In this document: one piece after another, positions 48,650 through 58,155 of the stretch
Layout of the letters: the number at the start of each line of letters is the position of its first letter
How positions within the stretch are numbered: the stretch's first letter is position 1
NCBI RefSeq assembly: GCF_003337355.1
Contig: NZ_QPJW01000002.1
Coordinates: forward strand, 291,537-355,536
Length of the DNA: 64,000 nt
DNA from: Fontibacillus phaseoli
Lineage (GTDB): Bacteria; Bacillota; Bacilli; Paenibacillales; Paenibacillaceae
Direction: 5' to 3'
The notes under the pieces: model-generated
Told to the model about the DNA's origin: nothing
The model's database searches: none
What the model saw: the letters and a program-made list of their open reading frames with translations, nothing else
Program-made: the position numbers and the translations under genes

Positions 48650-49996
48650 TTACATTGAGTTGGCTTTAACTTGATTGTCATACTCCTTATCCGCTTGCTT
48701 CATATACTCAAGCACATCCCCATTTTTTACAACGAGCTCCTGAAGCTGCTTGTAATACCAGTTGCGGAATTGAGGCGGAATCAAGTTTTTGCCCCACCAG
48801 TTGTTGATTGCCAGCGATTTGGTCACATTTGGATCAGCCATAATGTCAAGCACTGTTTGCATTTGTTCGGTTGCATTATATTTAATATTTTCCTTGGTTG
48901 AAGGAATACCGTTTGTTGTTTCCAAATATTTTGCATAGTTTTCTGCCTTGTAGAAGAAGCGGATAAATTCCTTGATCGCTTCCGTTTTGTCCGGGTCTTT
49001 GGAAGCTTCAGTCGAGAGGGACCACCCACCTGCAGTTGGCAACCCAACCACGTTCACTTTGCCTTCCCGGTCGGGGACAACATAGAAGCCAAATTCAAAA
49101 TTCGGATCCGCTTCGGCGATTTGTGTGAACATCCATGGTCCGGAATATAACTGAGCCGCTTTTCCGGTTACCAGGAAGGAAGCCGTTTGATTATCGCCGG
49201 TGCTCAGCCAGCCCTTATCGACATAGTTTTGGAACAATTCTTTGTAATCAGTTACAGCCTGAACCACATTAGGATCGGTGAAGCTCACTTCTTTTGCCGT
49301 GCGCTTGGAGTTCCAATCCGGGTCCTTCACGTAAACCTGATCGATGAGGAACTTGTTGACCCAGAAACCCATATGAAAAATATCTTTGCCTCCGACTACG
49401 AGCGGCGAAATTCCGTTGCCTTTCAACTTTTCCTGAATTCCGATAAATTCGTCCCAGCTTTTAGGAAGCTCGGCAACTCCTGCCTCTTCGTATGCTTTTT
49501 TGCTATAAATAATTCCCCAAGGAGAAGTCATCGTGAGGGGCGCGTTATAGACCTTGCCATCCACTTCGGGAAGCGTGCTAAACAAGTCCTGCAAATCGGT
49601 TGGCAGTTCTACGATTTTTCCCGCATTGGCAAATAATTCAGTATCCCGCATTTCTACCAGATCCGGAAATTCGCCTACCGCATCCTTTGTTTTCAACCAA
49701 TCCAGGTACGCGGAAGAAGTCGTTTCGCTCAAATCCTTGATTTTTATATTCGGATTTTCTTCCATAAATTTCGTAATGACGTCGGAAATTGCTTTTTTTC
49801 CGGCAGGGTCGCCCGAGGCGTAGCCGATCGAAAAGCTGACCTCTTTTTTCGTTTCCTCTTGAACCGCACCACCGTTTTTGCCCGATCCCGATTTATCCGC
49901 AGTATTTCCGCCGGAATTGCCTCCGCCACAAGCGGTAAGCGTTATAGACACCGCCAATGCCAGTACAGATAGTTTCATCCATGTTTTTCTAATCAT
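48650..49996 (-). CDS. Extracellular sugar-binding lipoprotein (module 3)
   Basis: A 448-residue CUT1-type binding protein. The signal peptide ends in the lipobox LTAC at about 20-23, followed by a Gly/Ser/Asn-rich linker. The fold is the usual two-lobed family-1 type (MTSPWGIIYSKKAYEEAGV...PKSWDEF near 155-185). It is the first gene of the module 3 transporter operon, with its own promoter, and starts from an ATG after GGGAGGTT. The ATPase is not encoded here. Confidence 0.92.
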   Translation of the reverse strand: MIRKTWMKLSVLALAVSITLTACGGGNSGGNTADKSGSGKNGGAVQEETKKEVSFSIGYASGDPAGKKAISDVITKFMEENPNIKIKDLSETTSSAYLDWLKTKDAVGEFPDLVEMRDTELFANAGKIVELPTDLQDLFSTLPEVDGKVYNAPLTMTSPWGIIYSKKAYEEAGVAELPKSWDEFIGIQEKLKGNGISPLVVGGKDIFHMGFWVNKFLIDQVYVKDPDWNSKRTAKEVSFTDPNVVQAVTDYKELFQNYVDKGWLSTGDNQTASFLVTGKAAQLYSGPWMFTQIAEADPNFEFGFYVVPDREGKVNVVGLPTAGGWSLSTEASKDPDKTEAIKEFIRFFYKAENYAKYLETTNGIPSTKENIKYNATEQMQTVLDIMADPNVTKSLAINNWWGKNLIPPQFRNWYYKQLQELVVKNGDVLEYMKQADKEYDNQVKANSM

Positions 49997-50061
49997 CTTT
50001 CAGGTAACCTCCCTTTTTCATTTCAAACTGGAAACAAATAAACGATGTGCGCATCATCGAC

Positions 50062-50148
50062 TGAAAGCGTTTCCTGGTTTCAAGCATAGCATTTGGATCA
50101 TTCGAACTGAATGAACTTTTTTAAGTTCCACATGAGACAGATTTAAGT
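50062..50148 (-). promoter_or_regulatory. Promoter of the module 3 transporter with A-tract element and cre-like site
   Basis: CTTAAAAAAGTT (50114-50125, minus strand) lies 25 bases upstream of a -10-like TATGCT (50083-50088), and a second ACTTAAA word stands 22 bases further up. Downstream, AGGAAACGCTTTCA (50062-50075, minus strand) differs from the cre consensus at two fixed positions. The layout fits activation by the YesN regulator encoded next door and weaker CcpA repression. Confidence 0.5.
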
Positions 50149-50191
50149 AAAAAATAGCCGCGACAAGCGAATTAAAAAAACGAACGGAAAG

Positions 50192-51973
50192 TCATACTTC
50201 CGTTCGTTCCGGTGCAGACTCCTCCAAAATAGGAAAGGTGAGAACAATCGACGTGCCGATATGCTCGCGACTGTTAATCACAATACCGTATGGCTCACCA
50301 AATATTGACTTGATCCGTTCATGCACGTTTTTGAGCCCGACGTTTTTGCCGGGGGCTTCTGCATCATTCAGCACGAGATTCAAACGCGCAAGCGTGTCGG
50401 CGCTCATTCCGACGCCATCGTCATAAACCGTAACTACAAGATCAAGGCCGCGTTTTTCAACGGTAATTCCGACCGTGCCTCTACCTTTTCGCTTTAATCC
50501 ATGCTGGATAGCATTCTCGACGATAGGTTGTAGCGATAGCTTTAATATTTGCCAGTTCATATCTACTTCCGGAGCAATATCAGAGACGTATTCGAAGCGC
50601 TGGTCATAACGAACCGATATGATGTAAAAGTAATCTTTGACATTGTCAAGTTCTCTGCCAATGCCTACTTTTTCCTCGCCGTAATCGATGACGTATTTGA
50701 GCTGGTTCGACAAAGAAAGAATCATATCAGCAACCTCATGATCGTCTTTATCTACGGCGTTCATCCGAATTACCTCAAGGGTGTTGTACAAAAAATGGGG
50801 GCGAATCTGACTTTTCAAAGCGTTCAATTCCGTCTGCTTCTGTTTAATTTGCGCAATGTATGCCTCGTCGATGTACTCTTTCAAGCGGTCGATCATCCGA
50901 TTGAAGCTGTGGCTAAGTCTGCCAAGCTCGTCGTTGCTGCGTACCTCCACCTGCGTATCAAGGTTTCCTGATTCGACCTTGGCCATTTGCTTCATCAGCT
51001 TTAGGATCGGAGCGGACAAGCGCCTCGAGAACCATGTGCCCATTATGATGAGCGCAATGGAAGATAGACCTATAGCGATCAAAATAGTTACCCGGACCGA
51101 GAACAATTGCTGAAAAAGCGAGGCGCGATGAATCCGTGCCGTTAGCATACCATCCAAAAACGGAATCGGCTCCGAAATCATCATCATTCCTTTTTCAGAT
51201 TGCCCCGCAATTTTCTCTTTATCCTGATCGGACAACTCCCTGCTGCTGAAATAAAACTGGCCCTCTCCATCCAGCAGATAGAGCTCGTCTTTATCCCCTA
51301 AATTCAGCTCCTTGAAGAACTTATTGAACAAAGAAACATCTACATCAATAAATAAAGTGCCTACGACTTTCGGATTGACAGTCACCTTACCGGAAATATC
51401 AATCAGATTGCGCCCGACGGTAAAAACGTTCCCCTTGTAGTCCCCGTAATAATCGGTAGGATGGGTGGGGAAAATGGCGACCTTGGAGGGATTAACGTTC
51501 ATTTGCCTGCGCCAATCCCGATACGGCAGCAAGCTCGAATCCAACCCACGATTCCCCTTATCCTGGAAATATATCTTATCGTCGCTTTCCCGCACAAAAA
51601 AAACGCTACTGATATATGGATCGCTGTACAGCACGGTTTTCAGAAACGAGTCGATCGGAATGTTGTTGATTTGCTCCAGCTCATTGACATTGTAAGTCTG
51701 ATTCAGGCTGGAACTCTCCACAAAACCCTCGTATCTGCCAGTATACATAATTTTGGACATTTCGTTATATTGGTCGAAAGCCGAATTCAGATTGTAGCTC
51801 ATATACAGAACCATTTGCTGCAAATTGGCTGTCGTATACCGCTCCACGTATCCGGTAAAAGCATTGATCGAAAATAGGCTGAGGGCAAATAGGGGTATGA
51901 GCCCCACCAAAATGAATGAAGCCGCAAACTTGACGAATATGCTCGTAAATTTTTTTCCCCTGAGGTGTATCAT
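50192..51973 (-). CDS. YesM-type sensor histidine kinase (module 3, intact pair)
   Basis: A 593-residue kinase with helices at about 12-32 and 285-305 around an extracytoplasmic dCache-like domain, then HAMP, the box LKSQIRPHFLYNTLEVI and the ATPase motifs ENAIQHG, DDGVGMS and VGLKNVHERI. The start is the ATG at 51973, because AGGAGG lies nine bases before it. An ATG at 52096 would make a 41-residue basic extension inside the regulator gene and is rejected. The regulator's stop lies within the ribosome binding site, so translation is coupled. Confidence 0.92.
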   Translation of the reverse strand: MIHLRGKKFTSIFVKFAASFILVGLIPLFALSLFSINAFTGYVERYTTANLQQMVLYMSYNLNSAFDQYNEMSKIMYTGRYEGFVESSSLNQTYNVNELEQINNIPIDSFLKTVLYSDPYISSVFFVRESDDKIYFQDKGNRGLDSSLLPYRDWRRQMNVNPSKVAIFPTHPTDYYGDYKGNVFTVGRNLIDISGKVTVNPKVVGTLFIDVDVSLFNKFFKELNLGDKDELYLLDGEGQFYFSSRELSDQDKEKIAGQSEKGMMMISEPIPFLDGMLTARIHRASLFQQLFSVRVTILIAIGLSSIALIIMGTWFSRRLSAPILKLMKQMAKVESGNLDTQVEVRSNDELGRLSHSFNRMIDRLKEYIDEAYIAQIKQKQTELNALKSQIRPHFLYNTLEVIRMNAVDKDDHEVADMILSLSNQLKYVIDYGEEKVGIGRELDNVKDYFYIISVRYDQRFEYVSDIAPEVDMNWQILKLSLQPIVENAIQHGLKRKGRGTVGITVEKRGLDLVVTVYDDGVGMSADTLARLNLVLNDAEAPGKNVGLKNVHERIKSIFGEPYGIVINSREHIGTSIVLTFPILEESAPERTEV

Positions 51974-51986
51974 TAGTTTAAACCTC

Positions 51987-53579
51987 CTATTCCACACCCG
52001 ATTGCCGATACTCCTGGGGTAGCTTACCGTATATTTTTTTAAACATGTCGCTGAAATGCCGGGCGTTGTTGTACCCGACACGTTCCGCGATTTCATAAAT
52101 CATCAGGTCAGTTTCCAACAGCAAACGGAGAGCATGCTTCATCCGTTCCTCCGTCAAATACTGTTTAAAATTTTTCCCGGTATGCTTTTTGAAAAAACTA
52201 CTTAAATAATATGGATTCATGTAAATCATGGCAGCCATGGACTCCAGCGTGATGTTCTCGGCATAATGCTCCTCCATGTACACTTTGATCTGGCGCAGTT
52301 GGGTGATCTCTTTGTTCGCCAGCTTATGTGCAATCAGATCAAAAGCTTGATGTACGATAGACGTGAACTCGTCCACCAGACTCGCAAAGGTAGCATGGCT
52401 CGACAATCTTTCCAGCAGGGAACCTTGACCATCGCGAAAAAAACCGATATGCACTCCGATATTTTCCATTTCCTGCTCCAGTAGCAAAATCGTATTGTAC
52501 AGGTTTGTAATGGCCAAATACCTGCTGCTCCCAGCTGTTTGCTTTATGACCTCCAGTAGTTGACCGGTCGTTTGTATAAGCTGCTCCTTGTTTTGAGAAG
52601 AAAGTGCCTTAACAATCTCTCCCTGTAGTTCCGAAATGCTATAAATTTCACGAACAGAGGATGCATCTTCTATACCAGCTTGAACAATCCGGTTCAATCC
52701 GGTAAAATATTTCGTTTTAAGCGCTTCCAAAGCCGAACGGTAAGATTCATCGGTCGCTTCGATGCCGGATACAGCTACGCCGATGCCTACAGATACCTTC
52801 AGCTTAAGAAACATGTTTATTTTTCCATAAAGATCTTGAGCCAGCTTTAGCGGTTCGCCAGACTGCTCATACTGAATCAGAATTCCGAATCTTCCGTCTT
52901 TATGAAACATCAGGCAATTATCCCGGTTGTCTAGCGTTTCTTTCATAACATTGTTCAGAGCAAAGTGAACCAGTTTTCGTTCCCGCTCCTCCCATCGTGA
53001 ATCTCCGCCTATCTCTTCGTCCGTTTCCAGCAAAATAACGCCAGTATATGTGCTTAGCGCAATGGCCCCCATGTCAATCAGTTGGCCGGCTGCCCGTTTG
53101 TCCCCGTCCATCAGTCCGTCCAGCAGTTCCTCGATCGTAACGGTCCTGTTTTTACGTTCGTAGTGGGTTAGCATTTCCTTTACCCTTTCCCCTTCGTTCT
53201 CCTGACGGATTAACGAAGCGGCCTTGCTCACCACATCCTCCAAATGCTTTTTGCTCACCGGTTTGACCAGATAATCAAGGGCTCCGTATTGAATAGCTTG
53301 ACGAGCATAGGCGAATTCCTGATAAGCGCTGATGAACACAACCTTAATCTGGCGGCCTTGTTCATGAAGCTCTCTGATTACATCGAGTCCGCTGCAGCCA
53401 GGCATACTGATATCACTAATAATCAGATCCGGGCGGCAATCATGTATAAACTGTCTCAGCTCGTTTCCATCATTAGCCTCTCCTACGATGCTAAATCCGA
53501 GCGCCTCCCAAGAAATCAACTTTTTTAAACCTCGTAATATCACCGGTTCGTCATCCGCCAACAATACTCTTATTTGCAT
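51987..53579 (-). CDS. YesN-type response regulator (module 3, intact pair)
   Basis: A 530-residue regulator. The receiver holds LLADDE, phospho-acceptor Asp56 in IISDISMP and the Lys of LVKPVS. The AraC domain is at the end (ITLESMAAMIYMNPYYLSSFF, then IYEIAERVGYNNARHFSDMF). It pairs with the kinase just downstream. An A-tract element stands before its own promoter as well as before the binding-protein gene, so it may activate both. The ATG follows AGGGGGAGAG. Confidence 0.93.
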   Translation of the reverse strand: MQIRVLLADDEPVILRGLKKLISWEALGFSIVGEANDGNELRQFIHDCRPDLIISDISMPGCSGLDVIRELHEQGRQIKVVFISAYQEFAYARQAIQYGALDYLVKPVSKKHLEDVVSKAASLIRQENEGERVKEMLTHYERKNRTVTIEELLDGLMDGDKRAAGQLIDMGAIALSTYTGVILLETDEEIGGDSRWEERERKLVHFALNNVMKETLDNRDNCLMFHKDGRFGILIQYEQSGEPLKLAQDLYGKINMFLKLKVSVGIGVAVSGIEATDESYRSALEALKTKYFTGLNRIVQAGIEDASSVREIYSISELQGEIVKALSSQNKEQLIQTTGQLLEVIKQTAGSSRYLAITNLYNTILLLEQEMENIGVHIGFFRDGQGSLLERLSSHATFASLVDEFTSIVHQAFDLIAHKLANKEITQLRQIKVYMEEHYAENITLESMAAMIYMNPYYLSSFFKKHTGKNFKQYLTEERMKHALRLLLETDLMIYEIAERVGYNNARHFSDMFKKIYGKLPQEYRQSGVE

Positions 53580-53643
53580 GTTTCTCTCCCCCTAACTTAC
53601 GGCCACAACCACGAGTTATACAGAATTTTTACGAGGTACTCTC

Positions 53644-53727
53644 ATTATACTGCTCAGCCGACTTTACTGGAACATTGACCTCCACAGGTTAACGCAAGTT
53701 TTTTAAGACAAGTGTGTACTTTTTTAA
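53644..53727 (-). promoter_or_regulatory. Promoter of the module 3 YesN/YesM operon with paired A-tract elements
   Basis: TTAAAAAAGTAC (53716-53727) and CTTAAAAAACTT (53696-53707) are 21 bases apart on the minus strand, followed 46 bases later by a perfect -10 TATAAT (53644-53649). The same pair stands before the GH2 gene. Confidence 0.5.
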
Positions 53728-53768
53728 TTTTGGATTCCGACAGAGTAAATACACCTGGATAAAGTAGT

Positions 53769-53806
53769 AGGCTGCCCGTAGTCAAGCTTGACGTAAGCGG
53801 GCAGCC
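53769..53806. terminator. Terminator hairpin after the GH31 gene
   Basis: GGCTGCCCG (53770-53778) pairs with CGGGCAGCC (53798-53806), with an inner TCAAGCTTGA hairpin and an outer AAGTAG/CTACTT pairing. It ends the GH31 transcript on the minus strand and insulates the YesN promoter. Confidence 0.7.
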
Positions 53807-53846
53807 TTATTTCTACTTATATTACAGTAATCCCGCAGATGACAAA

Positions 53847-55922
53847 TTACCCGAGCGCCTCCCAAGACGAGATCGTGTATTTACTCCCAGCAAAATTACC
53901 CCTCCGCGTGGCAAGGCCTTCTCCGTCTGTTCTGCTGCTGAGGCAAATCCAATTGTAATTCCCTTGCCGATGCTGTAAGCTGAAACCGTCATCTTCATAG
54001 AGCTGGAAATCCGCAGGGGAACTGCCGTATACCCTGACTGTCAGTTCAAACTCAGCGTCATCGGCAATATATTGCAATGGCTTCGCCAGGGGAAGAAGAG
54101 TATTGTCCTTGACAAAAACGGGAAGATGCTTGAGGTCTGGTGAAAACGTGTATGCACGCCCTCCCTTATACCGTTCATGCGTCCAGAAATCGCGCCAATC
54201 CCCGTGTGGAAGGTAAACCTCGCGCTCCCGTGTTCCTGTTACTAACGGCGCGACAAGTATGGAATCCCCCATCATATAAGCATCATCAATGTTATAAGTA
54301 TGCTCGTCATCCGGATAATCCATCACCAGTGCCCGAAACGGAGGAACGCCTTCTTTCATATAACGTGCAAAAGCCGTATATAAGTAAGGTACGAGACTCA
54401 TTCGCAGTTCGAACAACTCCCGGCATGTTTCTTGTACCCACTTATAATCCTCCATGAACTCCCCGGCCTTGTTCTTCTCACCTTCGACTTGAAGCCACGG
54501 CGGATTTGGAATCTGCCAGCAGTTAAGTAAGGCCATTGGAGAGAATACAACAGTCTGAATGCGCCGGATCAAATCCTCAATCGAACTGGCCTGCCTTACC
54601 TCAGGCGTCCACAGCAATCCTGAAAAACCGGCATTAACAACACCGCGGATAAAGTCCTTATGATCGTACAAATCGCTATAAAGCACAAATGGGTACGGAC
54701 TGGCCAGCGCCCCGGAGGACCGAACCTGGGAATAGGTTCTTCTGCCCGACGCCTCGAAAGGATCAAGCAAAGTCGACTGATACAGCGTGCCGAGTTGGTT
54801 GTGCATCTGCTCTCCGTCCATGCCAGATGGAAAGACAGCCGCATCAGGAAATGACCAATTGGAATGCACATAGTCCGAGCTGTCGCACTCGTCGAGCTTA
54901 AAGCCGGATATCCCCCGGCTCACGAACGTATCCAGATGATGCTCCGCGAAAACTTTTCTTGCCTTCTCAATGGACAAATCCGGCACTAATCCCTCCCATA
55001 CCTCGTAATCGCCGGAGAAATCCAAAAGTTGCTCGTACATCGGCGAGGTCGGGTGGACAAATAAATGTTCCCACAAGTTCACGCGGTAATTCATTCCGTA
55101 CAATTGCTCAAGCATTGCCTGATTATTTGGGAAACGCTCCTCGTCCCATAGAAAAGAGCAACTGTACGCCCGGGTTTGCCAACCCGGCTCGAAGCCGAAC
55201 ACGTCTACGGGCATCCGATCCTTGCGAAAACCGTCGGCAAGACGCATGACATCCTCCTTCTGCGCTGCGCTATATGCCCTGTACCACATGCCTAGCCCCC
55301 ACATCGGCGGGAGACATCCGCCGCCTGAGAACAGCACATAGCGCTGTACTGCCGAAAGAAGTTCTGGCCCCTCAAACAGATACATATCAATTCCTGCAGC
55401 GCTCGGCACATCGACGAGCACAGTCCGATTTCCCTCCGCCGTTTGGTATCCATACAGTTCAATCTCGGAGGTGCCCACGGTCTTTCGTTCATTTTTTTTG
55501 GATGCGGAATCCCCTTTCCGCAAATTTGTGCCGCAGTAGAAGGTTGCATAACGGGACGTATCCACAAATACTCCGTAACCCGAAGTAGTGACATAAAAAG
55601 GCGTCGGCGCATGGCTATCCCCCGTATCTGCAACCGGGTCGCTGTTGACGCGTATCATCTTCTTTCGTCCCGTGTGATTTACCCGGTGCAGTTGCAGGCC
55701 AAAGCCGTAAACCTGTTCACCCTCTTGTAGCGGCAGCTCAATCTGCAAGCCCCTTTTCGTTGTGGTTATGTTGATATCGTTTGGGTCGATGGGTGATTCT
55801 CCTTTACATGGCAAAAGCTCCAACGCTTCATGCAAAATATCGAATTCACGGAGCGCCGTCGGTGTATGCTTCTCCGGTTCTCCCCATCTTAATTTCCATA
55901 TGCCGTTTGCTACCCTCTCCAT
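53847..55922 (-). CDS. GH31 alpha-glycosidase
   Basis: A 691-residue cytoplasmic enzyme with an N-terminal beta-sandwich (about 1-190), a TIM barrel (about 200-560) and a C-terminal sandwich. Asp344 in GFKLDECDSSDY takes the place of the GH31 nucleophile and Asp417 in YSDLYDH is the likely acid/base. The nucleophile box differs from the usual KTDFGE of alpha-glucosidases and alpha-xylosidases, so the specificity cannot be named. No signal peptide is present. The start has AATGGGG upstream. The gene lies 121 bases after the unknown gene upstream and may share its transcript. Confidence 0.85.
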   Translation of the reverse strand: MERVANGIWKLRWGEPEKHTPTALREFDILHEALELLPCKGESPIDPNDINITTTKRGLQIELPLQEGEQVYGFGLQLHRVNHTGRKKMIRVNSDPVADTGDSHAPTPFYVTTSGYGVFVDTSRYATFYCGTNLRKGDSASKKNERKTVGTSEIELYGYQTAEGNRTVLVDVPSAAGIDMYLFEGPELLSAVQRYVLFSGGGCLPPMWGLGMWYRAYSAAQKEDVMRLADGFRKDRMPVDVFGFEPGWQTRAYSCSFLWDEERFPNNQAMLEQLYGMNYRVNLWEHLFVHPTSPMYEQLLDFSGDYEVWEGLVPDLSIEKARKVFAEHHLDTFVSRGISGFKLDECDSSDYVHSNWSFPDAAVFPSGMDGEQMHNQLGTLYQSTLLDPFEASGRRTYSQVRSSGALASPYPFVLYSDLYDHKDFIRGVVNAGFSGLLWTPEVRQASSIEDLIRRIQTVVFSPMALLNCWQIPNPPWLQVEGEKNKAGEFMEDYKWVQETCRELFELRMSLVPYLYTAFARYMKEGVPPFRALVMDYPDDEHTYNIDDAYMMGDSILVAPLVTGTREREVYLPHGDWRDFWTHERYKGGRAYTFSPDLKHLPVFVKDNTLLPLAKPLQYIADDAEFELTVRVYGSSPADFQLYEDDGFSLQHRQGNYNWICLSSRTDGEGLATRRGNFAGSKYTISSWEALG

Positions 55923-56043
55923 GTTTTTACCCCATTCCTATGATAAAATTCATTATCCCAACTGTTCTGTTACAAAACCGGCAGCAACTATACTACTCCT
56001 TATATGCCGCCGTTTCTTTGTCGATCAGCGAAAAGTCGCGCTG

Positions 56044-57687
56044 CTAAAACACATAATGATCAAAAGCTATGATATCCCCGTTTGCTCTGGCTTCGCCCGG
56101 ATTGCCAGGTTTTTTAACACTTAAGGTTAACAATTCCTTTTCTAAAAAAGAGGTATATTCCATACGATGGTCGTCGTCCACAAAAAATCGAGACTTACAG
56201 GCTGACATCTTATGCACAAAATCTTCTAGTGTGGACATTCCACGCTGTTTTGCATCCAAAGAGCCGATCGCTTCCACAACGACGCCAGTACGGTGTCCCT
56301 TGCACTCCACCAGATAATATCCGCTTCGCTGCCGAATCTCGTAAGGACTTGTCAAATAAACGGCAAAGTAAGTCTCTTCCACCCTGCCGAAAATAGCATG
56401 GTCCGAAAGAGTCCATTCCCCCTCCGGAAGCACGCCAATCACTTCATCCGATGCATCATCCGGAAGCGGATACAACGCCATGATCACATTTTTTCGATAC
56501 AGTACGGCCGTCCATTCACTTTGATGCCGCGGATCGCTTCCAGTTGCATTATAGCCCTCGCCGGGATGGAAAAAGTACAGTTGATTCCCTTTACCGCCGA
56601 GACGAACCGGCAGGCTGAACAACCATCGAAGCTGCTCGTTATCAAACTCCTTTACCCTTTCCCATAAACCACCTGCGGCAAACCGATTGTTTACATAAAC
56701 ATAGGAATGCAGCTTCCGATTTACACCATCAACTTCCTTCATGAACGCCCTGCTGATTTCGGCCGGATGAACATGCTCCATCGCCAAGCGGCGAGCGGAC
56801 TTTGGAGCTTCATAGAACAGAAAGCCGGCGTACTCTATGCGGGGCATATCTTCCGGCAACCCAAAATCACCAAACTGAACATAATCATGTAGCACATTTC
56901 CATCCTTGGGTGCATCGTGCGACCATCCCCGGGAATGTGCTCCAATCCAGGCTCCCTTCAAATAATACAGCGCCCTGACATTCCACAAATGATCCAGCAT
57001 TTCGGAAAGCTCGGACTTCACAGCCGGCTCCTCCAAAAGCGTCCATGCACAGGTAAATGCCTGAATCCAATGCCAAAACCAAGGCAAGCTTCCATACTCG
57101 GCCATCCCCTCGCGACGGATATGCTCCAAGGTTTGCCTCAGACAGCTCCTTCCTTCAGCCAACAATTCATCGTCTCGAAAGCGTTGCCCGAAGATCAGCT
57201 TTGCAGCGGTAAATTTTGCTTCGTGATGCCCGTAGTGCCTCAGCGGCTGCTTATAAAACCCGCCCTGGTAAACATTTTCAAGCGCTCCGTCAAAAAGTTC
57301 CGCAAGCTCTTTACTCATATGCTGTTCATAGGTTTGAAGGAAAAAAACCATTAGACTACCCATCAGCTCCACAGGCAGCACATGAGGTTGCGCCGACTCT
57401 GTCTCTAGGCTAAGCGGCCAATGACCATACGTTATGCTGTCTATCCGGGTATCCTGAAGCCGCAGCACTCGAAACAGGATCTGCTCAGCCAATTTCTTAC
57501 CTTCCTGTCTGTCAAACGTCGGATCTTCCGCGGGATCAACGGAGGCTGCGAACAAATACGAAGCATAATAAAAGTTATCGCGAATATCCCCGTGAAACCA
57601 TAAGCCGCTGGACAGAACAGGCTGTTCCCAAGCCTTCCGCGCCACAATCCTTACGATCTCGTGCATTCTGTTTCGATAAGTACTCAT
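56044..57687 (-). CDS. Unrecognised 547-residue protein, possible (alpha/alpha) toroid
   Basis: I do not recognise a family. The first 300 residues are rich in amphipathic helices with aromatic residues (LWFHGDIRDNFYYASYLFAA, LPWFWHWIQAFTCAWTLLEE), as in (alpha/alpha)6 glycoside hydrolases and lyases. The last 230 residues look like beta-sandwich (KGNQLYFFHPGEGYNATGSD, EWTAVLYRKNVIMALYPLP). That order resembles chondroitin-lyase-like or GH88/GH105-like proteins fused to a beta domain. There is no signal peptide. The ATG at 57687 has AAAGGAGAA eight bases upstream and is preferred to the in-frame start at 57711. It sits between GH31 and KdgK, so a role in the same sugar pathway is likely. Confidence 0.65.
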   Translation of the reverse strand: MSTYRNRMHEIVRIVARKAWEQPVLSSGLWFHGDIRDNFYYASYLFAASVDPAEDPTFDRQEGKKLAEQILFRVLRLQDTRIDSITYGHWPLSLETESAQPHVLPVELMGSLMVFFLQTYEQHMSKELAELFDGALENVYQGGFYKQPLRHYGHHEAKFTAAKLIFGQRFRDDELLAEGRSCLRQTLEHIRREGMAEYGSLPWFWHWIQAFTCAWTLLEEPAVKSELSEMLDHLWNVRALYYLKGAWIGAHSRGWSHDAPKDGNVLHDYVQFGDFGLPEDMPRIEYAGFLFYEAPKSARRLAMEHVHPAEISRAFMKEVDGVNRKLHSYVYVNNRFAAGGLWERVKEFDNEQLRWLFSLPVRLGGKGNQLYFFHPGEGYNATGSDPRHQSEWTAVLYRKNVIMALYPLPDDASDEVIGVLPEGEWTLSDHAIFGRVEETYFAVYLTSPYEIRQRSGYYLVECKGHRTGVVVEAIGSLDAKQRGMSTLEDFVHKMSACKSRFFVDDDHRMEYTSFLEKELLTLSVKKPGNPGEARANGDIIAFDHYVF

Positions 57688-57911
57688 AAAAAATTCTCCT
57701 TTCTGTTCCAAAGTTTGTTCCGGCCCAACGTTCCACTCGGAGTGGCTTTTTTAATGAACCATTGTTATGCCTCTTATCCAAATGAAGGCAAGTATTTCGA
57801 CACACAGCGGGGTAAGCGCTCGGAATTATTCGTTATCCGGGATACGGCCTTGGACAAACAAAGCCTATTTTGACAAAGACGCCGTGGCGTTATTGTAACG
57901 GGAAAAACCTG

Positions 57912-58110
57912 ATGAAAAAGTATAGTAATACATTGATCCATACTCGGCGGTACGAGATAATTATGGGGGCTGTTGAAGAACAAGGAAGCGACGGAGCAGA
58001 ATTAAGCGAAAATTTACGGGTGACTAGAAAAATGATCCGGGAGGATCTCGTCCTCTTGAAAAAGCAAGGGCTGCGAGTCCGTGTGCATAGCGGAGCGGCA
58101 CTGGCTAAAG
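57912..58110 (+). pseudogene. DeoR-family regulator, N-terminal fragment
   Basis: From ATG 57912 the frame gives RRYEIIMGAVEEQGSDGAEL, then TRKMIREDLVLLKKQG and RVRVHSGAAL, a DeoR-type winged helix-turn-helix. The similarity ends near 58110; the frame then runs on to 58244 inside the opposite-strand kinase gene without sense. The sugar-phosphate-sensing domain of about 190 residues is missing, so it is probably a truncated relic, though a DNA-binding peptide could still be made. It was most likely the local regulator of kdgK. Confidence 0.7.
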
Positions 58111-58155
58111 GTGACCAGTTCGAAAACCCCCATTCAGATAGCCTTCGACCGAACA

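Noticed and set aside
51974..52096. Longer start of the YesM kinase at 52096
   Set aside because: It overlaps the regulator's coding sequence by over 100 bases and lacks a ribosome binding site, while 51973 has AGGAGG.
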